Shown here piece by piece: positions 26,790-35,311 of a DNA stretch of 64,000 nt. The notes beneath the pieces are model-generated. The model was given only the letters and a program-made list of their open reading frames with translations, was not told the DNA's origin and did not search any database. The first letter of the stretch is position 1. Each line of letters begins with the position of its first letter. The stretch comes from Caballeronia sordidicola (GTDB lineage Bacteria > Pseudomonadota > Gammaproteobacteria > Burkholderiales > Burkholderiaceae): the NCBI RefSeq assembly GCF_002220365.1, contig NZ_MTHB01000246.1:186001-250000 (forward strand). Direction: 5' to 3'. Both the position numbers and the translations under genes were made by a program.

Positions 26790-27293
26790 ATGAGCGCAAA
26801 GGCCGATGAACTTGCCAGGAAGCTCGTACGAAATTTTCACGAAGTTGAGAAGACGGCGGAAGTTCGTTTGCCTCTATACGAGACGCTCAGCGCGCGGCTT
26901 GGAACCGATACCGCGGCGAGACACCTTGGCGCGTCGATTGATATTGTCGCTGCGGGAAAGCGCTCGTGTCCGTATCACTTTCACCATGCGCAAGAGGAAA
27001 TGTTCGTCATCCTCGAAGGAGATGGAACGCTCCGTGTTGCGGACGAACTGATTCCGATCAAAGCCGGCGATGTAATTTTCATTCCTCCGGGCCCTGAGTA
27101 TCCGCATCAGATCATTAACTCATCGGAAGCCCCGCTCAAATATCTTTCGATTGGCACACGACACGATCCGGAAGTCGTCGAATACCCGGACTCGGGGAAG
27201 TACCAGGCGATCGTTCGCGGCAGGGAGGAAGTACCCCTTCGCGTTATTCAGCGAAAAGGCAATTCACTTGATTACTGGGATGAAGAACCGTAA
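26790..27293 (+). CDS. Cupin domain protein
   Basis: Protein of 167 residues with one beta-barrel cupin. Motif 1 supplies metal ligands in YHFHHAQEEMFVILEG (residues about 66-81) and motif 2 is PGPEYPHQIIN (near 101). The conserved His, His, Glu and second-motif His are all present, so it should bind a metal. GGAGAGGGC stands before the ATG. It could be a small dioxygenase or a sugar-binding or regulatory cupin; its neighbours do not decide this. Confidence 0.82.
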   Translation: MSAKADELARKLVRNFHEVEKTAEVRLPLYETLSARLGTDTAARHLGASIDIVAAGKRSCPYHFHHAQEEMFVILEGDGTLRVADELIPIKAGDVIFIPPGPEYPHQIINSSEAPLKYLSIGTRHDPEVVEYPDSGKYQAIVRGREEVPLRVIQRKGNSLDYWDEEP

Positions 27294-27356
27294 GTCTGCG
27301 GTGGCCGGCCCAACCGCCGGTGATATCCTTGCGTAATCTTTGCATGAGACAGCCGC

Positions 27357-28262
27357 ATGTCAAACACCCTGCTTGCCCTCGCGTCAATGATGGAACCGTT
27401 GCGTGGCTTTGTCGCGGTAGGGCGTCGCATGAGTATCACCGTCGCCGCCAACGACCTCTGCCTGACACAATCCGCTTTGAGCCGGCAGGTGCAAGCGCTG
27501 GAAGACCGCATAGGGGCGAAATTGCTCGTGCGCGGACATCGCTCCATTGCATTTACGGCGGAGGGCGAACGACTGTTTCGAAGCGCCAACGGCGCCGTCC
27601 AGCAGTTGCAAGACGCGTTTGGTGCGCTTCGCGCTGGCGCCCGCCGTCTACCCGTTACCTTGAGTGCCAGCATTGGCGTGACCGGACTATGGGTATTGCC
27701 AAGGCTTGGGCGCTTTCAACGCCTGCATCCAGGCATCGACTTGCGCGTCGCCGCGAACAATCGTTTGGTGGATCTCGCCAGCGAGGGCATTGATATCGCC
27801 ATCAGGTACGGCCCTCGCTCAGCGGTCGGGAATGACGCGACCCTGTTGTTCCGCGAGACAATCAGTCCGGTCGCGCATCCCTCTCTCGGCCTTGAGCACG
27901 TTTTATCGCCCAAGGACGTTGCGGGACAGGTGTTGCTCGAATTCGACGACCCCGGGCGCCCGTGGCTGCACTGGGACGATTGGTTCGCGAGCGTTGGCTG
28001 GAAAGGAGTGAAGCCCAAAGGTTTTCTGCGATTCAATCAATATGATCAGGTCGTGCAATCGGCAATGGCCGGTCAGGGAATCGCGCTGGGCAGGATCGAA
28101 CTGATTCGACCGATGCTGACTGATAAACGGCTCGTGCTTCTCTCGGCGCCCCATCCTGGTCCGACGAACGACCACGCTTACTGGTTGATGGCTGCAGAAG
28201 CGGTGCCGCGGACCGACGCGCGCGCAGTGATAGAGTGGATCGTGAGTGAAGCGCAGCAGTGA
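27357..28262 (+). CDS. LysR family transcriptional regulator (GcvA-like)
   Basis: Regulator of 301 residues. The HTH lies at about residues 13-66 (MSITVAANDLCLTQSALSRQVQALED) and the effector domain at about 95-295, with GIDIAIRYGPR as in GcvA-type proteins. It lacks a divergent partner; the next gene on the same strand is a CmcJ-like oxygenase 128 bp on. The stop codon forms part of the left arm of a perfect 20-bp inverted repeat (28261-28309). Confidence 0.9.
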   Translation: MSNTLLALASMMEPLRGFVAVGRRMSITVAANDLCLTQSALSRQVQALEDRIGAKLLVRGHRSIAFTAEGERLFRSANGAVQQLQDAFGALRAGARRLPVTLSASIGVTGLWVLPRLGRFQRLHPGIDLRVAANNRLVDLASEGIDIAIRYGPRSAVGNDATLLFRETISPVAHPSLGLEHVLSPKDVAGQVLLEFDDPGRPWLHWDDWFASVGWKGVKPKGFLRFNQYDQVVQSAMAGQGIALGRIELIRPMLTDKRLVLLSAPHPGPTNDHAYWLMAAEAVPRTDARAVIEWIVSEAQQ

Positions 28263-28309
28263 TCTCGCATGCCTCACATGTGCTACGCGCATGTGAGGCA
28301 TGCGAGATC
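28261..28309. terminator. Perfect 20-bp stem-loop after the LysR gene
   Basis: Arms at 28261-28280 and 28290-28309 are exact reverse complements, separated by the 9-nt loop TGCTACGCG. The LysR stop codon overlaps the left arm. There is no T-run after it, so it is not a textbook intrinsic terminator. It may protect the 3' end, attenuate read-through into the oxygenase gene, or be bound as DNA by a dimeric protein. Confidence 0.6.
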
Positions 28310-28389
28310 CGCGCTTGAGCAAGCCAACGTCGGTGGGTTTCAATGGGTGTGTGGCCAGCGCGATCGCGCCGGCACTCATGGAGCCTACT

Positions 28390-29337
28390 ATGAACGTCGA
28401 TCCGACCTACGATCCGTCTGCGCCGCAGCGCCGCCCTTGCGCCGATGCCAAGACGGGCGACGTCACACCAAGTGAGATGACACGCCGGTATTCACCGGCG
28501 GTCTTTCCTGCGCCTTCAGTGCAGGCAGTCCTTAGCTACCTGCAGCCGACGCAAGAACGTCCGTATAACTATGCTTATCAGCCGCCGCCTGGAACACCTT
28601 GGGAAAACTATCGGCACGATGAGCGCACAGTCTCCATAAGTGACGGTCGCGCCGCGTCAACGCGGAGTTCCATTCATGTTGAGGGCTTCGCGCTTTGGGA
28701 CGCGCCATCGACGGTGCAGGATTTCCTCGATAGAGATACGATCGTTGAGGCCTATTACCCGGAGGTCGAAGAACTTGCACGTATGGCGACCGGAGCAACC
28801 CGTGCGTACGTGTTCGACCATCTTGTACGCCGGCGCGAAGCAGACCGCAGGCCTCTCGGCTTCGGGCGCCCGGATCAAGGCGCGATAGCGGCCGCGAACG
28901 GTCAAGTCCACAACGATTACACCGAGGAATCGGGCCGCACGCGGTTGTCACTGGTGCTCGGTGAGAATGCTGCGAAATTGGGTGTGACGCGATACAGCAT
29001 CGTCAACGTGTGGCGCTCAATTAAAGCACCGGTTCTGGATACGCCCCTGGCGGTTTGTGATGCCAGGACCATCGGCGTCGCCGATCTTGTCAACGCCGAG
29101 GTGCGGTATGCGCGACGTATCGGAGAGATCTATCTTGCATTGCACTCTCCGCGGCATCGATGGTCCTACTTTTCCGCAATGAACCGGCAAGAAGCGCTGG
29201 TGTTCAAGCAATACGACTCGCTGATCAGTGGCGTTGCGAGATACACGCCGCACGCGGCGTTCGATCATCCGGACGTGCCTGATGGCACGCTGCCGCGAGA
29301 GAGCATTGAGGCTCGATGCCTCGTCGTCTATGAATGA
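28390..29337 (+). CDS. CmcJ/NvfI (AsaB-like) family oxygenase
   Basis: Protein of 315 residues from the ATG at 28390, with GGAG 6-10 nt in front. Marks of the CmcJ/NvfI/AsaB hydroxylase-desaturase group are an N-terminal NYAYQPPPGTPWENY, the HxD pair in VHNDYTEESG near residue 174, VNVWRSIKAPVLDTPLAVCDARTI and the distal YFSAMNRQEALVFKQYDS. Fungal and bacterial relatives oxidise secondary-metabolite precursors with non-haem iron and 2-oxoglutarate. It is followed 15 bp on by a DsbA-like isomerase. The substrate is unknown. Confidence 0.85.
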   Translation: MNVDPTYDPSAPQRRPCADAKTGDVTPSEMTRRYSPAVFPAPSVQAVLSYLQPTQERPYNYAYQPPPGTPWENYRHDERTVSISDGRAASTRSSIHVEGFALWDAPSTVQDFLDRDTIVEAYYPEVEELARMATGATRAYVFDHLVRRREADRRPLGFGRPDQGAIAAANGQVHNDYTEESGRTRLSLVLGENAAKLGVTRYSIVNVWRSIKAPVLDTPLAVCDARTIGVADLVNAEVRYARRIGEIYLALHSPRHRWSYFSAMNRQEALVFKQYDSLISGVARYTPHAAFDHPDVPDGTLPRESIEARCLVVYE

Positions 29338-29352
29338 ACCTCGGAGATCGCA

Positions 29353-29976
29353 ATGACAACGCTGGATCCAGGCATCCCCGCCAAGCTTGAATTCTGGTTT
29401 GACCTTGGGAGTAACTATAGCTATCTGAGCATGATGCGGATCGAAGCATTGGCCGAACGACACGACGTCGCCATTTCCTGGAAACCTTTTCTGCTCGGTG
29501 CGATCTTCAAGTCTTTCGGTTGGGAAAGTTCACCATTCGTATTGCAGAAGGAAAAAGGCGTTTATACATGGCGCGACATGGCTCGCCAGTGCGAGAAGTA
29601 CGGTCTGCCATGGACCCAACCAAGCCATTTCCCCCGCAGCGCGCTGCTTCCAATGCGAGTCGCCTTGATCGGAGCGGAGCAACCCTGGATAAGTGCCTTC
29701 TGCAAACGGCTGATGCAAATCAACTTTGTCGAAGATCAAGATATCAACCATTCCGCCGTAGTCGACGTGACTTTGACGAAGCTCGGGCTACCTGCACAAG
29801 AGATCATTGTCGCGGCTCAATCTGAGGATAATAGACGTGACATGCGCGCTCAGACGGATGAGGCACTGCGCCGCGGCATCTTCGGCGCTCCTACGTTCTT
29901 TGCGGGAACCGACATGTTTTGGGGCAACGATCGCTTGGAGGACGCGTTGTTGCTGGCCGCAAGAAAAGCAAAATAG
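29353..29976 (+). CDS. 2-hydroxychromene-2-carboxylate isomerase family (DsbA-like) protein
   Basis: Thioredoxin-fold protein of 207 residues, kappa-class GST/DsbA type. The N-terminal FDLGSNYSYL holds the catalytic Ser position in place of the Cys pair of DsbA, and the C-terminal IFGAPTFFAGTDMFWGNDRL carries the cis-Pro and family signature. Such enzymes catalyse glutathione-dependent cis-trans isomerisations in naphthalene-type degradation, but many family members have other roles. It follows the CmcJ-like gene by 15 bp with a CGGAGATCG ribosome site, so the two are co-transcribed. Confidence 0.88.
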   Translation: MTTLDPGIPAKLEFWFDLGSNYSYLSMMRIEALAERHDVAISWKPFLLGAIFKSFGWESSPFVLQKEKGVYTWRDMARQCEKYGLPWTQPSHFPRSALLPMRVALIGAEQPWISAFCKRLMQINFVEDQDINHSAVVDVTLTKLGLPAQEIIVAAQSEDNRRDMRAQTDEALRRGIFGAPTFFAGTDMFWGNDRLEDALLLAARKAK

Positions 29977-30102
29977 CAGGCACCGGCACCGCTGCAAACT
30001 ACGTTCAGTTCCAGGCGGTAGTCTTTCGAATACTCGCGCGAGAGCACCAGACATGAGCGGCTTTTTCTTCGCGACGACTGTTCAAAAACGGAGATATGAG
30101 TG

Positions 30103-30609
30103 ATGGCCTCGAAAAGCATCCGCAGAGCAACCGTAGAGGACGTACGGGTGCTGACACAGATCCGCAACGATGCGCACACAACCAAGCTTGCGCACGGCGA
30201 TTACGTGTGGGGCAAGGAAGGAGACGGATTTAGCGAAACATGGGTACTCAATAGTCTCTCGCGAAGAGACGTGTATGTTGTCGAGCAGGATGGCACACCC
30301 ATGGGAACGTTTTCGCTCGATTGGGACGATGGAGGGCACTGGGGGCCACAAGACCCGATCGCTGGTTATGTGCACGGGCTTTCCGTAAGGAAGGGTTATC
30401 GCGGCCTTGGATTTGGCAGATTCACCATGGATTGGTGCGCGAATAAGGTAAGCGCCTTGAATCGAAATTTTCTCAGGCTTGATTGTGACCTGAGAAACAC
30501 GAAGCTATGTGCCTACTATGAGTCGCTTGGTTTTACACGAGTAGAGATCAAGCCAATTCCAGAGTCTGGCGGCTACATCGCGTCACTGTATGAGAAATTG
30601 GCTCAGTAG
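30103..30609 (+). CDS. GNAT family N-acetyltransferase
   Basis: Acetyl-CoA-dependent acyltransferase of 168 residues. Either the GTG at 30100 or the ATG at 30103 could start it; I chose the ATG. The acetyl-CoA loop is in VHGLSVRKGYRGLGFGRFTMDW near residue 87, followed by LRLDCDLRNTKLCAYYESLGFTRV, the usual GNAT C-terminal strand and helix. Its substrate is unknown. Just downstream begins a stretch of broken genes. Confidence 0.88.
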   Translation: MASKSIRRATVEDVRVLTQIRNDAHTTKLAHGDYVWGKEGDGFSETWVLNSLSRRDVYVVEQDGTPMGTFSLDWDDGGHWGPQDPIAGYVHGLSVRKGYRGLGFGRFTMDWCANKVSALNRNFLRLDCDLRNTKLCAYYESLGFTRVEIKPIPESGGYIASLYEKLAQ

Positions 30610-30624
30610 CGTTCAATTCGGCGA

Positions 30625-30745
30625 GAGTTGGGCGCATGTCCTCAAAGGTTACGGACTTTGTATTGATGACGAACGGCGACAATGCGTGGCCTGTTATCAA
30701 CGAGATCGAAGCACATGTGGCCTGCGCCTACGGGTGGGATTCGCG
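30625..30745 (+). pseudogene. C-terminal fragment of a beta-lactamase-like serine hydrolase
   Basis: The phase containing FVLMTNGDNAWPVINEI and then AHVACAYGWDS resembles the extreme C-terminus of class C beta-lactamase-related serine hydrolases, where an MTNGDNG strand is followed by the last helix and AYGW. The upstream part, with the SxxK, YxN and HxG motifs, is absent, and the stop codon is lost. The fragment ends where a truncated epimerase on the opposite strand ends, so this looks like a deletion junction. A possible 1-bp shift lies near 30650. Confidence 0.45.
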
Positions 30746-31108
30746 CACCGGGTTGGTTTCTGCCCTGCCGTACGGGTACACGGTGCTGATCAGGATGATG
30801 TTCTTGACTCCGGCGGCGAGCGCGCCATCAATCGTCTTGCGCATCAACTCGGGATGCAGTTCGAACTGCCAGTCGTTCAGCCGACCACATAGATCAGCGT
30901 TTCGATGCCCTTTGCGGCAGCCACCACCGACGCGGGCGAATCCGGGTTCCGTGTGACGATCTCCGCGAGCCGATCCGCGCCGAACGCGTTGCGCATGGCA
31001 GCTTCCGTACGGCCGACGACACGATAGGGGGCGGCCCTTGCCGCTGAGCGAGGATCCAATGCTTTGACCGATGACGCCTGCGGCGCCGAACAGGGCTACT
31101 TTGGACAT
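30728..31108 (-). pseudogene. NAD-dependent epimerase/dehydratase, truncated and frameshifted
   Basis: The start is intact: MSKVALFGAAGVIGQSIG is a Rossmann GxxGxxG, with AGGAG before the ATG. Coding then leaves this frame at a G5 run (31027-31031 on the plus strand), continues in another as APYRVVGRTEAAMRNAFG to IETLIYVVG, and returns to the first near 30880 (NDWQFELHPELMRKTIDGALAAG). After ISTVYPYGRAETNPVRESHP the homology stops and a stop codon follows. Full-length relatives run to about 300 residues or more. Two frameshifts and a missing C-terminal half make it non-functional. Confidence 0.75.
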
Positions 31109-31132
31109 GGCGATTCTCCTAAAGGTGAAAGT

Positions 31133-31357
31133 TCAGAACGAGAGGTGGCGAAAGATCGCAGCAGAGATTGACGACGCGCGGGAAAGCATCGTCCCCAGAT
31201 AGGCGTCGAGAACGGGCTGGACCGGGGCTCGCAGCCAGGCTTCGAGCCCGGCGACGCAAAGCCTGAACACCGCGCTGGCGGCCCGCTTCGTCCACACGGC
31301 GGCGATACAGGGCTCCCGAAGGAGAGAGGTGCGGGCGTCGATGGCTGCGATGTTCAT
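31133..31357 (-). CDS. Small hypothetical protein upstream of the broken epimerase
   Basis: An open frame of 74 residues begins MNIAAIDARTSLLREP, with CAGGAG placed 6 nt before the ATG. It is Ala, Leu and Arg rich, with no recognisable domain. It lies 24 bp upstream of the epimerase pseudogene and is divergent from a LysR remnant, so it may be the surviving first gene of a dead LysR-controlled operon. Without known relatives I cannot exclude that it is itself decayed. Confidence 0.5.
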   Translation of the reverse strand: MNIAAIDARTSLLREPCIAAVWTKRAASAVFRLCVAGLEAWLRAPVQPVLDAYLGTMLSRASSISAAIFRHLSF

Positions 31358-31457
31358 GGTCGGCTCCTGAGGGTTCGGTCTGGCTGCTGGAGACCCCAGT
31401 TTGCTCAATAGAAGACCAAACGAAAATTGCCTAGAGGCGCATAACATCTATACAAAA

Positions 31458-31815
31458 ATGCATACTGTGGTTCAACGCGAACCGAACTGGAGTGGTGGCG
31501 CACTTTTCTGGTGCTCTTGGAGACCGGTTCACTGCCGGCGGCCCGGCGCGCGTTGCCTATGACTCAACCGACGACTTCCGCAGCATTGCCTCGAGTGGGC
31601 AGGAGCCACGGGGCAGGAGTTCGTGGCACGGTGCGATTGACCGCAAGCGAGGTAAGTGGCGTTGAGGTGCTGACGCCTACGCGGGCTTCGACATCGAAGC
31701 GTGCCAATCGGCGTTGGCCGCGCAGGACCAGGCGTTGTGCGGTGACGTTTGCGGCGATCGCCGCAGGATTGAAGGCTTACATACGGTTTTTGCGAAACAC
31801 CTGGGCATCACGACA
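31458..31815 (+). pseudogene. Decayed LysR family regulator
   Basis: A phase starting near 31484 reads LEWWRTFLVLLETGSLPAARRALPMTQPTT, a clear LysR HTH. It is not in frame with the nearest ATG (31458). The HTH is followed at once by GTVRLTASEVSGVEVLTP, which in intact relatives lies some 60 residues later, so the linker helix is deleted. A further shift then gives DRRRIEGLHTVFAKHL, like a LysR C-terminus. The gene is divergent from the small protein and epimerase remnant it probably once controlled. Confidence 0.6.
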
Positions 31816-31821
31816 GATCTA

Positions 31822-33006
31822 TCACTGCGGCGCCAGGAACCGCTCGGCGAGTTTCACCCAATACGTCGCGGCGATCGGCAAACACGCGTCGTTGAAGTCG
31901 TAGCCTGGATTGTGCAACATGCAATCGCCGCTGTTGTGCGCGGGTCCGGTTCCGTTGCCCACAATGAAGTAGCTGCCGGGAACGGCCTGCAGCATGAAGG
32001 AAAAATCCTCCGCCCCCGCTGTGGGACGCATGTCGGATATCAGCCCCTGCTCCCCCAACCAGTCGTGTGCGACCTGCCGGGCGAACTCGGTGGCCGCCGG
32101 GTCGTTGACGACCGCCGGACATCCCCACTGATAATCAACCTTTGCCGTACAGCCCAACGTCGACGCCTGAGACTCCGCGACTTCGATAATGCGGTCGTGC
32201 AAAAATTGCTGCACCTCGGGCCGCAATGCGCGAACTGAAAGCGTCATCGTCACGACCTCCGGAATAACGTTGGAGACGGTCCCGCCGTGAATCTCGCCAA
32301 TGGTGATCACCGCGGTATCAAGCGGGTCCGTATTGCGTGAGACGATGGTTTGTAGCGCGATCACAATGTGCGCCGCCGCGACAATCGGATCGGCGGCGAG
32401 ATGCGGTCTTGCGCCATGGCCACCCTTGCCATGGATGCTGATGTACACGGTATCGGACGACGCCATGAAGCATCCCGGCAGGAAGCCGAACTTCCCAACC
32501 GGCTCGCCGGGCCGGTTATGCAAACCAAAGACCATATCGCAAGGAAATTTCTCGAACAAACCCTCGTCGACCATGATTTTCGCGCCGCAATACCGTTCTT
32601 CGGCGGGTTGAAAGATCAGGTTCAACGTACCGGAAAACTGACGGGTTTCCGACAGATAACGGGCAGCCGCGAGCAAGATGGCGGTATGGCCGTCGTGGCC
32701 GCAAGCATGCATCACGCCTTTGCGCTGACTGGCATAGGGCAGGCCCGTCGACTCCTGGATCGGCAGCGCGTCCATGTCTGCACGCAAGCCGAGACGACGG
32801 GTGCCGGTCCCGACTTTCAGCGTGCCAACCACGCCTGTTTTCGCCAGACCCCGATGCACTTCATAACCCCATGCGTGAAGACGCTCCGCGACAAGATTGC
32901 TGGTCTCGTGCTCCTCGAGCGAAAGTTCCGGATGAGCGTGAATGCGTTGGCGCAGAGCGACAATTTCTTCACTCATATCGAGAATGCGAGCTAGCACGTC
33001 TGTCAT
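31822..33006 (-). CDS. M20 family amidohydrolase (hippurate/IAA-amino-acid hydrolase type)
   Basis: Zinc or manganese aminoacylase of 394 residues. Metal and catalytic marks are HAHPELSLEEHET near residue 24, MHACGHDGHTAILLAA near 100, the Glu pair in IFQPAEERYCGAK, and MRPTAGAEDFSFML near 350. Family members cleave N-acyl amino acids such as hippurate or auxin conjugates. A ProX-type binding protein gene lies 137 bp upstream on the same strand, so it may act on an imported zwitterionic compound. GAGGAA precedes the ATG. The plus-strand region after its end is the LysR remnant. Confidence 0.9.
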   Translation of the reverse strand: MTDVLARILDMSEEIVALRQRIHAHPELSLEEHETSNLVAERLHAWGYEVHRGLAKTGVVGTLKVGTGTRRLGLRADMDALPIQESTGLPYASQRKGVMHACGHDGHTAILLAAARYLSETRQFSGTLNLIFQPAEERYCGAKIMVDEGLFEKFPCDMVFGLHNRPGEPVGKFGFLPGCFMASSDTVYISIHGKGGHGARPHLAADPIVAAAHIVIALQTIVSRNTDPLDTAVITIGEIHGGTVSNVIPEVVTMTLSVRALRPEVQQFLHDRIIEVAESQASTLGCTAKVDYQWGCPAVVNDPAATEFARQVAHDWLGEQGLISDMRPTAGAEDFSFMLQAVPGSYFIVGNGTGPAHNSGDCMLHNPGYDFNDACLPIAATYWVKLAERFLAPQ

Positions 33007-33029
33007 GGTTTATTCCTCGGTATTGGGAT

Positions 33030-33097
33030 TGTTCGCGAACAGGGATTGGTCGAGAACGCCGTTGATTCAATGTCGGCAGCCTGTTCGCAGTGTTCGC
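33030..33097. promoter_or_regulatory. Cluster of TGTTCGC sites upstream of the M20 gene
   Basis: TGTTCGCGAACA at 33030-33041 is a perfect 12-bp palindrome. The same TGTTCGC half appears twice more as direct repeats at 33082-33088 and 33091-33097. All lie in the 137-bp gap between proX copy 1 and the M20 amidohydrolase gene, a plausible operator cluster for an unidentified dimeric regulator. Confidence 0.45.
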
Positions 33098-33143
33098 CAA
33101 GGCCGCGCAGACACCTGGAATCCGCCGCACGAAATCGGCGCGC

Positions 33144-34181
33144 TCAATGTGCGGCGCGTGCCGTGGCGACCCACTGGTCGAACTGCGGTTTATTCGTTGC
33201 GAGCCATTGATCGGCAAGCCGGCCGAACAACCCGGGCGAGCTGGGCTCCTTGCTGATGGCCAACTCCCAGTCAGCCCAGAGCGCAGGCGAAAACTTGATC
33301 TGCTGGATCAACGCCTTGATGCCCGGATTGGCAGCAATGAACGCCCTGCTTGCCACCGAACCGGCGATCCAGGATGCCATGGCCATATGGCACGGATCAG
33401 CACCACCTGCACAGCCGACAACTCCCTTCACGAGGGCCGAACCGGTGTTGGGCATTTTGGGCGGTAATGCATCTTCGGGCACGGGAAGCCATACCACGTC
33501 CTTGCCCGGAACCAGGCCGCTCGTGACCCACGACGGACTCCAGGCGTAAAAAAACGCCGGCGAGCCGGATTTGATACGCGATACGGCATCGATCATCAAC
33601 GCTTCGTATTTGCCGCTCACCACATGAACATTTTGCGTAAGTCCGAATTTTTTCAATTGGTAGTTCACGACCTCGGCGCAGCTCCAGCCCGGGTCGCAAC
33701 TGATGAGTTGCGCCTTCCCGTCCTCGCCGAAAAGACTGGCGATCTTCGGGTCCTTCATCTGCTCGAGGCTTGTGATGTTGTGGGCAAGTGCTGTCTTCCT
33801 GTCGATCAGGTAGCCATTCACACCGCCCCCGGCAATGAACCCGGTGCCGATGATTTCCGCCTGCTTTTCGACGGCCCGGAACTCCGGCTCGCGTTGCGGC
33901 AGATTGACGTCGGTCGACAGATCGACGTCTCCCTGTGCGACCGCCGCAAAAAACAGCGTGATGTTCATCGTGCTGAGCTTGATGTCGTAACCGAGCGCCT
34001 TCATTGCCCGCGCCACGATCTGGTCCGCGATATAGTTCGCGCCGAGGCTATCGGCCTGCACGTAGCGCACCGTCTTGCCTGAGCCTGGAAGCGTATCGGC
34101 GAATGCCGGCGTGGTTGCCATCGATAAGATGAACGTCGCTGCAACAACCGCCGCCACGACGCCCCACTTGAAAGTCTTCAT
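33144..34181 (-). CDS. proX: Quaternary-amine ABC transporter binding protein, ProX-like, copy 1
   Basis: Periplasmic binding protein of 345 residues with a Sec signal peptide (about residues 1-28, ending TTPAFA). It matches E. coli ProX along its length: ISCDPGWSCAEVVNYQL carries the disulphide Cys pair, and FFYAWSPSWVTS and PGKDVVWLPVP are conserved, as are aromatic residues that could form a betaine cage. ProX proteins bind glycine betaine and other methylated ammonium compounds. Here the linked gene is an M20 amidohydrolase, with no ATPase or permease next to it, so it probably shares the ProVW pair at 37.8-39.9 kb. GCAGGAACG precedes the ATG. Confidence 0.87.
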   Translation of the reverse strand: MKTFKWGVVAAVVAATFILSMATTPAFADTLPGSGKTVRYVQADSLGANYIADQIVARAMKALGYDIKLSTMNITLFFAAVAQGDVDLSTDVNLPQREPEFRAVEKQAEIIGTGFIAGGGVNGYLIDRKTALAHNITSLEQMKDPKIASLFGEDGKAQLISCDPGWSCAEVVNYQLKKFGLTQNVHVVSGKYEALMIDAVSRIKSGSPAFFYAWSPSWVTSGLVPGKDVVWLPVPEDALPPKMPNTGSALVKGVVGCAGGADPCHMAMASWIAGSVASRAFIAANPGIKALIQQIKFSPALWADWELAISKEPSSPGLFGRLADQWLATNKPQFDQWVATARAAH

Positions 34182-34507
34182 TAGCGTTCCTGCCCGTTAG
34201 CGCATGGCTGCAGTGTTCAGCGTCCGGATTCAATCAGATCAGCTCACATGCTAGTTGGCGCAAAACATCGGGTCTTCCTACGTACAGAGGGAAAGATGGC
34301 GCCCTCGCCTCTCCGGTTCAAGTGAAGCCTGGCGAGGCTGACAGGGTCAAAACAAATAGACGGGGCCTGTCGCGCAGGTCACCTCTGAGCCGGCGGCACC
34401 GCACCCTTCTGGATCGGAAACGGTCGATCCATTGGTTTCATCGATCGCCATGCCCTCCACCAGCCAATCGACAGCTTGGAACTATACTGAGGCACTTGGA
34501 GGTTTCA
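34182..34507. other. Divergent intergenic region, 326 bp
   Basis: This separates proX copy 1 (minus) from a hypothetical gene (plus). TATACT at 34483-34488 is a good -10 box for the plus gene and would give a leader of about 12 nt, but no matching -35 box is evident. I see no RNA gene, repeat or further coding region. Confidence 0.5.
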
Positions 34508-35311
34508 ATGGCCGAACACGACCGACTGCATCCACTCCGTCCGCTCCTCAAGAATTGGGTTTGGGAGCATGGTCGGATTGGGACTCGCTATCTCGACTGC
34601 GTCGATGGCGAAATCAAGTTTGATGAAGGTAAGAAATCGCATTTCGCAGCCGAAAAATATATCTACGTGCCTCTGGATAAGGACGCTCAAGACGATGTAA
34701 CCGCGGAGGGTCCGGCGATCCAGGACGCGGGACTTGCCCGGTTTTTGCGGGCTGCGCAATTAGGCACGCCAGAGGATGCCGGTTCTGTAGGGGAGGTTCA
34801 GCGCGCCGTGCAGGATTGCGTGGAACTCGGCCTGTTCAGCGCCTATCAACGGGAGGCTCGCGAAGCGTTGGCCCGCTATGCGCAAGAGGCCATGTTCGAC
34901 GACGAGATCCGCGCAGCGGTCGTTGTTGACATCCGGCGTATTTACACCGGCATGCGGGAGCAACTGGCGCTGTACGATTTCAGTGTGCTTTACGGCTTGC
35001 CCACGCCGCTGCTGATCAGCGAGACGCCTTTCATCGACTGGCGCGTGCGTGTCAGTCCGGGACTTCCGTTCGTATCGCTTCCGTTGGGACCTTACTGCCT
35101 GCTGGTCGGCGCGGTGTCGGGCAGGAAAAGCCGAATCGGCCCGGTGGTCTGGAAGGCCGCCAGTGCGATGGGCCCATTGAAGGACCACAACCGCCTGATC
35201 GCGGAGCAAGCACGTCTGTGGCTTGTGTCAACCACCGACGACCAGCTTGTTGCGCCACAAAGCCGCCTTCCGGTGGTCATCGCGTCGAAGCAGGAAGATA
35301 CGAAATCCTGA
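34508..35311 (+). CDS. Hypothetical protein
   Basis: Unrecognised protein of 267 residues. The ATG at 34508 has GGAGG 8 nt in front; the frame is open further up but those residues are Arg/Ser-rich and unlike the rest. It has no signal peptide or membrane segment. The first part is charged (HPLRPLLKNWVWEHGRIGTRYLDCVDG); the middle is helical and acidic (QREAREALARYAQEAMFDDEIRAAVV), and YGLPTPLLISETPFIDWRV precedes a hydrophobic PFVSLPLGPYCLLVGAVSG. The build is loosely like DUF4238 proteins, which I cannot confirm. It is flanked by proX and mreB. Confidence 0.7.
   Translation: MAEHDRLHPLRPLLKNWVWEHGRIGTRYLDCVDGEIKFDEGKKSHFAAEKYIYVPLDKDAQDDVTAEGPAIQDAGLARFLRAAQLGTPEDAGSVGEVQRAVQDCVELGLFSAYQREAREALARYAQEAMFDDEIRAAVVVDIRRIYTGMREQLALYDFSVLYGLPTPLLISETPFIDWRVRVSPGLPFVSLPLGPYCLLVGAVSGRKSRIGPVVWKAASAMGPLKDHNRLIAEQARLWLVSTTDDQLVAPQSRLPVVIASKQEDTKS

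Noticed and set aside
27298..27317. GCGGT/ACCGC hairpin after the cupin gene as a terminator
   Set aside because: The stem is 5 bp with no T-run, too weak to claim.
30636..30956. Intact 106-codon gene on the plus strand
   Set aside because: Only the first part resembles a known C-terminus; the rest is antisense to the epimerase fragment.
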